From assembly GCF_015751765.1 (NCBI RefSeq), contig NZ_JADOTX010000001.1, positions 4,402,001-4,466,000 of the forward strand: a stretch of DNA of 64,000 nt, given 5' to 3'. Each line of letters begins with the position of its first letter. Position 1 is the first letter of the stretch. This document shows, in pieces, positions 44,108 to 52,401 of this stretch. The position numbers were made by a program, and so were the translations under genes. The notes below the pieces were generated by a model. That model was not told the origin of the DNA. It was given only the letters and a program-made list of their open reading frames with translations, and made no database searches. This stretch comes from Micromonospora ureilytica (lineage in GTDB: Bacteria; Actinomycetota; Actinomycetes; Mycobacteriales; Micromonosporaceae).

Positions 44108-45499
44108 TCACATCTCGTCATCGGGTCGTGGGAGTTGGCTCTTGTCCGGTTTGCCGCTGGGCCCGAGCGGGACTCGGTCGATGACCGTGACGGTTCGCGG
44201 CACCGCGAGGTCGTTCACCTGTGCGGCCACGAGCGCACGCAGCACGTCCGGATCGGGTGTTCTCCCGGCCACCGGCACCACGTAGGCGTGCACGGCCTCG
44301 CCGGTCATCTCGTCCGGACCCCCGACGACGTACGCCTCGGCGACCGCGGCATCGGCGGCGAGCGCCCGTTCCACCGGCCCGGCGTGGACCATCTGTGCGT
44401 TGACGATGATCACGTCCCGCGCCCGGCCGAGCAGCCGCAGGTATCCGTCGGCGTCCAGCTCCCCCAGGTCACGGGTACGCACCCAGCCGTCCACGAACAC
44501 CTCGGCCGATTCGTCCGGATCCTGCCAGTACGAGGATGCCTGCGTGGGTGTGCGGACATAGATCTCCCCGTCGCGAACGGAGACGTCCACGGCCGGACGA
44601 CCGACAGTGCCGAGCGTGGCCGTGTCGGTAAGCATCTCGGCGGGGGTCACCATGGAGATCATCGACGTTTCGGTCTGCCCGTAGCCGTGGAAGAGCACCG
44701 GGCCCAGCACGTCGAGCGCCTCCGCCAGCCGGCCCGGCGCGAGTGGCGATCCGGAGACCATCAGCGCCCGCAGGTGACGCAGGTCCACCGGGTTGGCGCG
44801 CTGGTCCCTGATCAACTGGTGCAGCTTGCCGACGGTGGTCACGCTCGCCGTGGCCCGGTGTTCGACAAGGGCATCCGGGAAGACCGGGCGGGGCGCCACG
44901 ACCAGGGTGCCGCCTGCCGCGAGGGCGAGGATGCCGTACTCCAGCATCACCTGACTGGCCAGCGAGCCGAAGACCAGGTAGCGCTGCATCCGGGTGGCCA
45001 GTTCGGCGATGGCCGGGGGCCAACGCTCCGGGTACGGGACCCAGGCCGCCGACATCGCCGCATAGGTCTGCACCACACCCTTCGGCGTCCCCGTACTGCC
45101 ACTGGTCCAGGTGATCCGCGCGGGATCCTCGGCCCGTCCGGCCGCGACGAGGGGCATCCCGTCGTCGGGGTGCTCGGCGAGCGCGGCCAGTTGAGCCGAG
45201 TCGACGACGAGGGAGCCGGACAGCTGTGCCGGGCTCAGGTCGGCACGCCACCCGGACACCCGGGCCCCGACGGCGAAGGCGGCAATCGTGGCGGCGAAGG
45301 CGGGGGCGGTGACCGGCAGGTCGAGCGTGACGCCCACTCCGGGCCCCGCGCCGGACGAGCGCAGCCCGGCCATGATGCGCCGGATCAGACCCGCCATCAC
45401 CGAAGCGGTCGTGACGATCGGCCCGTCCTCGAAGACCGGCCGGTCCCCGCCGGCTGCCAGGAGGTCGAGGACGGGCTGCGGCCAGACGTCAGCGGGCAT
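44108..45499 (-). CDS. ANL-superfamily acyl/aryl-CoA (or acyl-AMP) ligase
   Basis: 463 residues. Core motifs: ITWTSGSTGTPKGVVQT (ATP loop), FHGYGQTETSMISM, TRDLGELDADGYLRLLGRARDVI and the catalytic-lysine tail VPLGPSGKPDKSQL. The enzyme activates a carboxylic acid as AMP ester and probably hands it to CoA or a carrier. The N-terminal domain is short compared with ~520-residue relatives. ATG at 45499 overlaps the flavoprotein stop by 11 bp; upstream sequence in this frame belongs to that gene. A coumarate-like substrate is inferred from the ammonia-lyase across the shared promoter. Confidence 0.85.
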   Translation of the reverse strand: MPADVWPQPVLDLLAAGGDRPVFEDGPIVTTASVMAGLIRRIMAGLRSSGAGPGVGVTLDLPVTAPAFAATIAAFAVGARVSGWRADLSPAQLSGSLVVDSAQLAALAEHPDDGMPLVAAGRAEDPARITWTSGSTGTPKGVVQTYAAMSAAWVPYPERWPPAIAELATRMQRYLVFGSLASQVMLEYGILALAAGGTLVVAPRPVFPDALVEHRATASVTTVGKLHQLIRDQRANPVDLRHLRALMVSGSPLAPGRLAEALDVLGPVLFHGYGQTETSMISMVTPAEMLTDTATLGTVGRPAVDVSVRDGEIYVRTPTQASSYWQDPDESAEVFVDGWVRTRDLGELDADGYLRLLGRARDVIIVNAQMVHAGPVERALAADAAVAEAYVVGGPDEMTGEAVHAYVVPVAGRTPDPDVLRALVAAQVNDLAVPRTVTVIDRVPLGPSGKPDKSQLPRPDDEM

Positions 45500-47027
45500 C
45501 GGCGAGGACGCCCTTGACGAAGACCTCGAGGGGCTGCCGATGCACCGTCGGCAGGTCCCAGTTGTTCTCCAGGTTCTCCGCCAGGTGGTGCGCGGCGACG
45601 ACCTGCCCGTCGCGCAGCACCCGGACCACGGGGTGGAGATAGCTGGCGTCGTGCGCGGCGGTCGCGTCGTTCTCGGCCGGACGCGACACGGTGATGTCGA
45701 ACGGGTCGACCTGGTCGTGGTCGGGGCCGTACTCCAGGGTGACCAGGAACGCGAACACGTCCGGCTCCGCGTCCCGCAGATAGGCGACCGGCACCTCCTC
45801 GCGGTAGCGGGCGGCGTCGCCCTCGACGGTGACGACATCGCCGAGCACCGAGAACTGCTGCCACAGCGCGGAACTCACGTTGACCCGGGCGATTATCGAA
45901 TCGGCGATCGCCTCGGGCGTCGGGGGGATCTGCCGGGACGGCCAGGGCTGCCCGTGGTGCCGCTCGCGGAGGATGTGGTGCAGTGCGCGGGTGGCATAGC
46001 GGAAGCCGTGGATGAAGCCGTTCGTGGACTTCTTGAAATCACGCTGCTGGCTGAGGGTGCCGGCGAAGTAGAGACCTGGGACGTTCACCGACTCGAAGGC
46101 CGGCGTCTGCGCCGGGAACCGATCCTTGATGACCAGCTCCGGTCGGGCCGACTCGGCGAAGATGGACGCGTCGAAGCGGAATCCGGTGCAGAGGATGACC
46201 CGGTCGTACTCAAGCTCGCGCAGATTCTCGACTGTCCGGGCGTACCGGAAAAGCACCCGGAATCCGCCGCCCTCCCGCTGGCTGATCTGCTCCACCGTGC
46301 CGTCCAGGACGGCGTTCTGTGACTTGAGCTGATAGGTGTCCAGGAAGTTGTTGTTCACCGCGCGCAGGTGCCCGACGTAATGGGTCTGCCAGGCCAGCCT
46401 GATGGAGTGCGGCCCGGCGACGTGAATCGTGGCGGCGGTCTCGACGAGCGCGTCCGCGGTCTCGAAGGCCGAGTTGCCCTTACCGATGATCAGCACGCGC
46501 TGATTGACGAAATCGGTGGGGTCCACGCTGACGGTGTCGTAGCGCTCGGCCAGGTCCGCGCCCTCGATCGGCGGCTGGTAGAGCTGGGAGACGCCGGTGG
46601 CGACGACGACTCTCCGGGCCGTCCAGCTGTGGTCGCCGGCCCGCACTGTGAACACGTCGTCGGTCTTCGACACCGAGGTCACGCGGGTGTCGTAAACGAC
46701 GTTCAGACCCCGCGCGAAGTCGGCGAGATAACGCACGAGATCCTCGGCGGCGGGAAAATAGCGCGTGCTGTAGTACTTGAAGAGCATCCCCGGATCGTCG
46801 GTCAGCAACGAGTTCCAGTCCGACCGTAGATTGAACTCCGGATCGGTCGACCCGGTCCACACCTTGTTGATCGAGATCAGCTTGCGATGCCGGGGATAGG
46901 TCTCGAAGAATGTGCCCGCCTGTGGGCCGCCCTCCAGCACCACGTAGTCGTGACCGTCGCGCTCGAGCAGGGTCGCGAGCTGCAGGCCTGCCGGCCCGGC
47001 TCCAATGATCAGGCAATCGTGCGTCAT
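45489..47027 (-). CDS. FOXRED2 (ERFAD)-family flavoprotein, copy 1
   Basis: 512 residues. FAD-binding LIIGAGPAGLQLATLLERDG at the N-terminus and the NAD(P)-binding VLIIGKGNSAFETADALVE near residue 165 place it among two-dinucleotide-domain flavoproteins. YPRHRKLISINK, NLRSDWNSLLTDDP and LRAVNNNFLDTYQLKS are close to vertebrate FOXRED2 sequences, as is the C-terminal LEYGPDHDQVDPFD and HHLAENLENNWD region. No reaction is established for bacterial members. ATG at 47027; a TTG at 47036 is the longer alternative. It is divergent from the ammonia-lyase and coupled to the ligase. Confidence 0.8.
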   Translation of the reverse strand: MTHDCLIIGAGPAGLQLATLLERDGHDYVVLEGGPQAGTFFETYPRHRKLISINKVWTGSTDPEFNLRSDWNSLLTDDPGMLFKYYSTRYFPAAEDLVRYLADFARGLNVVYDTRVTSVSKTDDVFTVRAGDHSWTARRVVVATGVSQLYQPPIEGADLAERYDTVSVDPTDFVNQRVLIIGKGNSAFETADALVETAATIHVAGPHSIRLAWQTHYVGHLRAVNNNFLDTYQLKSQNAVLDGTVEQISQREGGGFRVLFRYARTVENLRELEYDRVILCTGFRFDASIFAESARPELVIKDRFPAQTPAFESVNVPGLYFAGTLSQQRDFKKSTNGFIHGFRYATRALHHILRERHHGQPWPSRQIPPTPEAIADSIIARVNVSSALWQQFSVLGDVVTVEGDAARYREEVPVAYLRDAEPDVFAFLVTLEYGPDHDQVDPFDITVSRPAENDATAAHDASYLHPVVRVLRDGQVVAAHHLAENLENNWDLPTVHRQPLEVFVKGVLADAR

Positions 47028-47032
47028 GCGCC

Positions 47033-47073
47033 GCAATTTACTGACGCAATTTCAGAGCGCTCTGAGAAATTGC
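47033..47073. promoter_or_regulatory. Shared divergent operator with three GCAATTT half-sites
   Basis: GCAATTT at 47033-47039 and 47046-47052 and its complement AAATTGC at 47067-47073 surround the perfect palindrome CAGAGCGCTCTG (47053-47064). The outermost part from 47046 is an inverted repeat with a two-base asymmetry. The region from 47046 lies 18 and 17 bp from the flavoprotein and ammonia-lyase starts, so one regulator could control both arms. Neither start shows a clear ribosome-binding site. Confidence 0.65.
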
Positions 47074-47090
47074 CTCTAGCATCCGCTCCC

Positions 47091-48605
47091 ATGACGATTA
47101 AGGTGGATTTGGCAGCGCCGCTGCGCCTCGCCGACCTGCGCGTCGCGGCAGGCCCGGTCACTGTCGTGTTCGGCGATGAGGTGCGGGCCCGCGTGGCGAC
47201 CGGCCGCACGTTCCTCGGCAAGGCACTCGGCGACGACCGGGCGATCTACGGTGCCACCACCGGCTTCGGGGCGCTCGTCGGCTACGCGGGCCGGGCCGAC
47301 CAGCGCGACCAGGCCGACAACACCCTCGCCCACCTCGGCGCGGGCCAGGGCCCGGACCTCGCCCCGGATGTCGTGCGCGCGACGCTGCTGGTGCGCGCCT
47401 GGTCCCTGGCCCGGGGCGCGTCGGGGGTCTCGCCGCACGTGATCGACGCGCTCGCGGCCATGCTCGGTACGACGTTCACGCCGGCGATGCCCCGATTCGG
47501 CTCGGTGGGAGCCAGCGGTGACCTGATCCCGCTCGGTGCCGCCGCCCAGGCGCTGCGCGGTCGCGGGCACGCCTACGTCGACGGCGTCCGGATGCCCGCC
47601 GCGGATGCCTTGACGAAGGCATGCCTGGAGCCGCTGCCGCTCGACGGCCGGGACGCACTCGCGCTTGTCAACGGCACGTCGCTCACCACTGCGGCGCTGG
47701 GCCTCGCCCTGGACCGGGTCCGCACCTCACACCGCGTGGTGCAGACGCTCACCTGCCTGCTCGCCGACCTGCTCGGCTGCGATCCGCAGTTCCTCGATCC
47801 GGCCCTCCTCGCCGCCTACGGTCACCCGGGCGCCATCGAGGTCGGCCACGCGATGCGGGCGGCCTCCGCCGGCCTGCGAGAGTCCGGCACGAGACCGTTG
47901 CAGGAGCCCTACAGCATCCGCTGCGCGCCGCAGTTGCTCGGCGCGGCCGAGGACGCCCTGCGCTATGTCGACGGCGTCGTGGCGGCGGACCTCGGCGGGG
48001 TGAGCGACAACCCGCTGTTCTTCCCGGCCGACGACAAGGTCGTGCACGGCGGCAACTTCTTCGGCCAACCCGCCGCGTTCGCCGCCGACGTCCTGACCAT
48101 GGTGATCGCCCAGGTCGGCAACCTCGCCGAGCGCCAACTCGACCTGCTCGTGGATCCCGGGCGCAACGGCGGACTGCCGCCGATGCTCGCGGCGGGACCA
48201 GGTCAGCAGCACGGGTTGCAGGGTGTCCAGCTCGCGTCGACCGCGCTCATCGCCGAGATCAGGCGCGACTCCGTGCCCGCAAGCCTGCAGAGCCTCCCCA
48301 CCAACCTGCACAACCAGGACGTGATCCCGCTCGGCACGCAGGCCGCTCTCCGCGCCCTGGACCAGGCGGAGCTGCTGCGCCTGATCACCGGTTCCCTCGG
48401 GCTCGGGCTGCGCCAGGCGGTGCACGTCGGGGCGCGCCGGCCCACGGCGGTGGGCTGTGACCGCACCCTTCGGGCCCTGGAGGAGATCGCACCGATCGAC
48501 CCGGACCGGCCGCTCGACTCCGACGTGCGAAGAACAGCCGACATTCTGGAAGAGCTTGAAATCTCTCTGATTTCCCACTCGTACGGTGAGCGCCGTGACG
48601 CTTGA
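47091..48605 (+). CDS. MIO aromatic amino-acid ammonia-lyase, tyrosine-type signature
   Basis: 504 residues, the usual length for bacterial HAL/PAL/TAL. The MIO cofactor triad is Ala141-Ser142-Gly143 in SVGASGDLIPLG; the catalytic Tyr53 is in YGATTGFG; LALVNGTSLTT, QEPYSIRCAPQ and LHNQDVIPLG are conserved. The selectivity pair aligns to His81-Leu82 (LAHLGAGQG), as in tyrosine ammonia-lyases, where phenylalanine enzymes have Phe-Leu and histidine enzymes Ser-His. GNFFGQ replaces the more usual GNFHG/GNFQG. Expected reaction: loss of ammonia from tyrosine to give p-coumarate, though aminomutase activity is possible. First gene of the rightward arm. Confidence 0.85.
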   Translation: MTIKVDLAAPLRLADLRVAAGPVTVVFGDEVRARVATGRTFLGKALGDDRAIYGATTGFGALVGYAGRADQRDQADNTLAHLGAGQGPDLAPDVVRATLLVRAWSLARGASGVSPHVIDALAAMLGTTFTPAMPRFGSVGASGDLIPLGAAAQALRGRGHAYVDGVRMPAADALTKACLEPLPLDGRDALALVNGTSLTTAALGLALDRVRTSHRVVQTLTCLLADLLGCDPQFLDPALLAAYGHPGAIEVGHAMRAASAGLRESGTRPLQEPYSIRCAPQLLGAAEDALRYVDGVVAADLGGVSDNPLFFPADDKVVHGGNFFGQPAAFAADVLTMVIAQVGNLAERQLDLLVDPGRNGGLPPMLAAGPGQQHGLQGVQLASTALIAEIRRDSVPASLQSLPTNLHNQDVIPLGTQAALRALDQAELLRLITGSLGLGLRQAVHVGARRPTAVGCDRTLRALEEIAPIDPDRPLDSDVRRTADILEELEISLISHSYGERRDA

Positions 48606-50160
48606 TTACCTGATCATCGGGGCCGGTCCGGCCGGTCTTCAACTCGCCGCCCTGCTCGATGCCGAGGGCAAGGGTGACTATCTGGTGTTGGAGAGTGCCG
48701 ACGGGCCGGGGGCGTTCTTCGCCACCTATCCGCGGCACCGCCAACTCATCTCGATCAACAAACCGCACACGGGCACTGACGATCCCGAGCTGAATCTGCG
48801 GCTCGACTGGAACTCCCTGCTCACCGACGACCCGGCGCTGCTGTTCACGAAGTACACCGAGCGGTACTTCCCCGACGCCGACGTCATGGTGCGATACCTC
48901 GCGGACTTCGCGGCGAAGACCGGCGTCAAGGTCAGTTACGACACCCGGGTGACCCGGGTGTCCAAGCACGACGACGTGTTCACGGTCGAGGCAGGTGACC
49001 GGCGCTGGGAGGCCCGCGCGGTGATCGTCGCCACCGGCGTGTCGAAGACCTACCAGCCGGACATTCCAGGATTCGAGCTGGCCGAGGGGTACGACGTGAT
49101 GAGCGTCGAGCCACGTGACTACCTCGACCAGAAGGTGCTCATCATCGGCAAGGGCAACTCCGCCTTCGAGACTGCCGAGAACCTCATGGAGACCACGACG
49201 CTGATCCACCTCGCGGGGCCCAGCTCGGTCCGGATGGCGTGGCGCACCCACTACGTCGGGCACCTGCGCGCGGTGAACAACAACTTCCTGGACACCTATC
49301 AGCTCAAGTCCGCGAACGCGATCCTCGACGGCACCATCAAGAGCATCGAGCGCGACGGCACGGGCTACAAGGTCACGTTCAGCTTCTCGCGGGCGAACGA
49401 GGTCGTGAAGGAACTGCATTACGACCGGGTGCTGGCGTGCACGGGATTCCGTTTCGACGACTCGATCTTCGACTCCTCGGCCCGGCCACAGCTCGCCATC
49501 AGGGACCGATTCCCGGCACAGACCGAGGCGTGGGAGTCGGTGAACGTCCCGGGGCTGTTCTTCGCCGGGACGATCTCCCAGGAACGCGACTTCAAGAAGT
49601 CCACGAGTGGTTTCGTGCACGGTTTCCGCTACGCCGTACGCGCGTTGCACCGGATCCTCTCCCGCCGCTACGACGCCAGGGAGTGGCCGTCCGACAAGCT
49701 CGCCGCCGAGCCGGCGGCCCTGACCGCGGCCGTCATCGAGCGGGTCAACCGCACCTCGGCCCTGTGGCAGCAGTTCGGGTTCCTCGCCGACGTGCTCACC
49801 GTCGCCGGATCCGAGGCCCGCTACCACGAGGAGGTGCCGGTGGACTACTTCGTGTCGACCGGGCTCCGCACCGCCGAGCACGACTACGACCAGGCGTTCG
49901 TGATCACTCTCGAGTACGGCCCCGACCACGACCAGGTCGACCCGTTCGACATCACCGTGACCCGGGTGGCCCAGGACGTCGTGGGGCAGGCGCACGACGC
50001 GGCGTACCTGCACCCGGTCGTCCGTTACCACCGCGAGGGCCAACTGGTCAGCACGCACCACCTCGCCGAGAACCTGGAGAACCAGTGGGACCGGCCGGAG
50101 GTCCACGTGCGGCCGCTGCGGGAGTTCCTGGGCCGCTGCCTCTCCGACGCCGAGGGCTGA
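48586..50160 (+). CDS. FOXRED2 (ERFAD)-family flavoprotein, copy 2
   Basis: 524 residues, clearly paralogous to the product at 45489-47027 along its whole length (LIIGAGPAGLQLAALLDAEG; YPRHRQLISINKPH; VLIIGKGNSAFETAENLMET; LRAVNNNFLDTYQLKS; HHLAENLENQWD). Both dinucleotide folds are intact. It would bind FAD and NADPH; a monooxygenase or reductase step is plausible but unproven. GTG at 48586 or 48595 (VTLDYLIIGAG, matching copy 1); either overlaps the ammonia-lyase stop, so the two are coupled. Confidence 0.8.
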   Translation: MSAVTLDYLIIGAGPAGLQLAALLDAEGKGDYLVLESADGPGAFFATYPRHRQLISINKPHTGTDDPELNLRLDWNSLLTDDPALLFTKYTERYFPDADVMVRYLADFAAKTGVKVSYDTRVTRVSKHDDVFTVEAGDRRWEARAVIVATGVSKTYQPDIPGFELAEGYDVMSVEPRDYLDQKVLIIGKGNSAFETAENLMETTTLIHLAGPSSVRMAWRTHYVGHLRAVNNNFLDTYQLKSANAILDGTIKSIERDGTGYKVTFSFSRANEVVKELHYDRVLACTGFRFDDSIFDSSARPQLAIRDRFPAQTEAWESVNVPGLFFAGTISQERDFKKSTSGFVHGFRYAVRALHRILSRRYDAREWPSDKLAAEPAALTAAVIERVNRTSALWQQFGFLADVLTVAGSEARYHEEVPVDYFVSTGLRTAEHDYDQAFVITLEYGPDHDQVDPFDITVTRVAQDVVGQAHDAAYLHPVVRYHREGQLVSTHHLAENLENQWDRPEVHVRPLREFLGRCLSDAEG

Positions 50161-50161
50161 C

Positions 50162-51151
50162 ATGGACCCGGTTCACCAGGACTTCTTCGAGGGTGGGGCC
50201 GGGCGGGAGCGCACCCTGGCCGCCAACGAGCGGGCCTTCGAGCGACGGTGGATCGTGCCGCGTGTGCTGCGGGCGACCGGCGAGCGGGACCTGGAAGTCA
50301 CGGTGGCCGGAACGTCGCTCGCCGCGCCGGTCCTGGTCGCCCCGACGGCCTTCCATCGGCTCGCGCACCCGGACGGCGAGGCGGCTACCGCGCGGGGGGC
50401 CGCGGCGGCCGGCGCGGCGATGGTGGTGAGCATGGCCGCCACCCAGCCGGTCGAGGAGATCGCGGCGGCGGGCGGGACGCTGTGGTTCCAGCTGTACCCG
50501 CAACCCGACCTCGACTTCACCGAGTACGTGGTCAAGCGCGCCGAGTCGGCGGGCTGTCGGGCGCTCGTGGTGACAGTGGACTCCCCGGTGTTCGGACGGC
50601 GCGAGCGTGACCTGCGCAACGGCTTCACGGACCTGCCGCCCGGCTACGCCTGCGAGAACATGCGCGACGCGACGGGCCGGGTGCGCTCGATCGTGATGGA
50701 CGCGACGGCAGGCTGGGACCGGATCGCGTGGCTGCGCGGCGTCACGGGACTACCGATCCTGCTCAAGGGCATCCTGCATCCCGCGGATGCCCGCCTCGCC
50801 GTCGAGCACGGCGCCGCCGGCGTGATCGTGTCCAACCACGGTGGACGACAGCTCGACGGGGTGATTCCGACGCTCGACGCGCTGCCCGCAGTCGTGGCGG
50901 CCGTGGATGGGCAGATCCCGGTGCTGCTCGACGGGGGTGTGCGCTGCGGCACCGACGTGGTGATCGCGCTGGCGCTGGGGGCGGGGGCGGTGCTGGTGGG
51001 GCGCCCGGTGGTGCGGGCGCTCGCGACGGGCGGTGCGGTGGGCGTACGGGAAGCTCTCGAACGATTCACCACCGAGCTGGATCAGGCCCTCGCCCTGGCC
51101 GGGGCGCGGCGGCCGGCCGATCTGACGCCCGACCAGGTGGCGACCCGGTGA
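50162..51151 (+). CDS. FMN-dependent alpha-hydroxy-acid oxidase, hydroxymandelate-oxidase-like
   Basis: 329 residues, slightly short for the ~350-residue family. QDFFEGGAGRERTLAANE, VLVAPTAFHRLAHPDGE, FQLYPQPD and the catalytic VSNHGGRQLDG (His226, Arg229) then VLLDGGVRCGTDV identify the glycolate/lactate/mandelate oxidase fold. It oxidises an alpha-hydroxy acid to the keto acid using FMN and, in the oxidase members, oxygen. Actinomycete relatives include 4-hydroxymandelate oxidases of glycopeptide and nocardicin-type pathways; a 4-hydroxymandelate-like substrate is inferred. ATG one base after the flavoprotein stop. Confidence 0.85.
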   Translation: MDPVHQDFFEGGAGRERTLAANERAFERRWIVPRVLRATGERDLEVTVAGTSLAAPVLVAPTAFHRLAHPDGEAATARGAAAAGAAMVVSMAATQPVEEIAAAGGTLWFQLYPQPDLDFTEYVVKRAESAGCRALVVTVDSPVFGRRERDLRNGFTDLPPGYACENMRDATGRVRSIVMDATAGWDRIAWLRGVTGLPILLKGILHPADARLAVEHGAAGVIVSNHGGRQLDGVIPTLDALPAVVAAVDGQIPVLLDGGVRCGTDVVIALALGAGAVLVGRPVVRALATGGAVGVREALERFTTELDQALALAGARRPADLTPDQVATR

Positions 51152-52401
51152 AGGCAGTTGTCGCCCTCCGGGAGTGGATCTTCGAACGTGTCAACGGGAC
51201 CGAGGGCATACCCGTCCCCGGGCCGCTGGTGGGGCCGGAGGACTTCCTTCGGGTCTACAGCGACCCGGCCGCCGACGGGCGCAGCCGCGGGGCCGGCCTG
51301 TCGGACCTCTTCTGGTACTGGCTCGCGCCCGGTCCGCAGATGCACCAGGAGCACCTTGAGCCCGGCGAGCGGTACAGGACCGTCGCGCGGACGACCCGAC
51401 AGGTGCTCGCCGTCCCGCACGCGCGCTCCGACGAGTTGGCGACGGCCGCGACCCGGCGGATCCTCGACGCGCTCCCGGCCGGTCGGGTCAGCCACGTGCG
51501 GCTCCGTGACCTGATGATGCCGATCTGGGCCGAGGTCTCGTACGAGCTGGTGTTCGACGCGCCCTGCCCGCGTGCGGTCCGCGATCTCGTAGTGGCGAAC
51601 GCGGACGACGTGGTTACCGCCCTCAAGGGGATGGGTCTGCGGCACATGTCCCGGCGGGCTCGCCTGACCCGCTACCTGTTGGAGCGGATCGAGGCGGGGA
51701 CGTGCCCGGTCGTGCTGCCGCCACCCTTCACCGCACTGGAGACAGCCTGGTACCTCCAGGGCGCGTTCTTCAACACGGCTGTGGTGCAGATGTCGGAGGC
51801 CATGGCGCACATCCTGCTGTGCGCCGGGTCCGTCACGGACACGTCGGACGGGTCGCTCGACCGGATCATCGACGAGACGCTGCGGGTCTACCCGCTCTTC
51901 GGCATCGCGCACCGGATCACCTCCGGCCCCATCACGGTCGGCGATCACGTCCTGCCCACCGGATCCGTGCTCCTCTTCAACTATCGGGCCCATCAGCGCA
52001 CCGGTCCCGCCGCGGACGACGAGTTCAACCCGGACCGCTGGCTGTCGTTGCGCCGGCAGGACGCCCACTTCATCCCGTACGGCGTAACCGCCAACCGGGC
52101 CTGCCCGGCGCGCGGCTCGGCCCCCGTCCAACTCCGTGCGGCGACCCGGGAGGTGCTGCGGCGTTTCTCGGTCAGCTCGTCGGCAGCGCACACCCGCTCG
52201 CTGCCGAGTCGCGGTCCGGCGTACCTGACGCCCCGGGGTCTCCCCGGTCCCAGCCGCAACCGGCTCATCCTCATGCGGCAGCGCGACCGGATCTTCGATG
52301 TGGGGCGCTCGGTCACGCAGCTGGTCTGCGGCACCTGGATGGTCGTCGACGCCCGGCGACAGAAGTTGTGCACCCATTTCTTCGAGGAGGCCAGCGCGTG
52401 A
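51148..52401 (+). CDS. Cytochrome P450, atypical haem loop
   Basis: 417 residues. The K-helix is IIDETLRVYPLFG (E-x-x-R), followed by NYRAHQRTGPAADDEFNPDRWL, the usual PERF-like region. The cysteine loop FIPYGVTANRACPARG has Cys319 as the probable haem ligand, but the Gly-to-Cys distance is longer than in F-x-x-G-x-x-x-C-x-G, and an Ala-Arg follows the Pro. The I-helix oxygen-activation Thr is also not obvious (FFNTAVVQMSEAMAHIL). This fits a divergent P450 clade in natural-product clusters. GTGA overlap with the oxidase gene. Confidence 0.75.
   Translation: MKAVVALREWIFERVNGTEGIPVPGPLVGPEDFLRVYSDPAADGRSRGAGLSDLFWYWLAPGPQMHQEHLEPGERYRTVARTTRQVLAVPHARSDELATAATRRILDALPAGRVSHVRLRDLMMPIWAEVSYELVFDAPCPRAVRDLVVANADDVVTALKGMGLRHMSRRARLTRYLLERIEAGTCPVVLPPPFTALETAWYLQGAFFNTAVVQMSEAMAHILLCAGSVTDTSDGSLDRIIDETLRVYPLFGIAHRITSGPITVGDHVLPTGSVLLFNYRAHQRTGPAADDEFNPDRWLSLRRQDAHFIPYGVTANRACPARGSAPVQLRAATREVLRRFSVSSSAAHTRSLPSRGPAYLTPRGLPGPSRNRLILMRQRDRIFDVGRSVTQLVCGTWMVVDARRQKLCTHFFEEASA

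Noticed and set aside
48558..48574. GAAATC-TCTCT-GATTTC inverted repeat near the ammonia-lyase 3' end as an operator or attenuator
   Set aside because: It lies inside the coding sequence, has six-base arms only, and the next gene is translationally coupled.
48385..50163. Leftward open frame of 592 codons opposite the second flavoprotein
   Set aside because: Antisense shadow; the rightward frame has both dinucleotide-binding motifs and operon overlaps.
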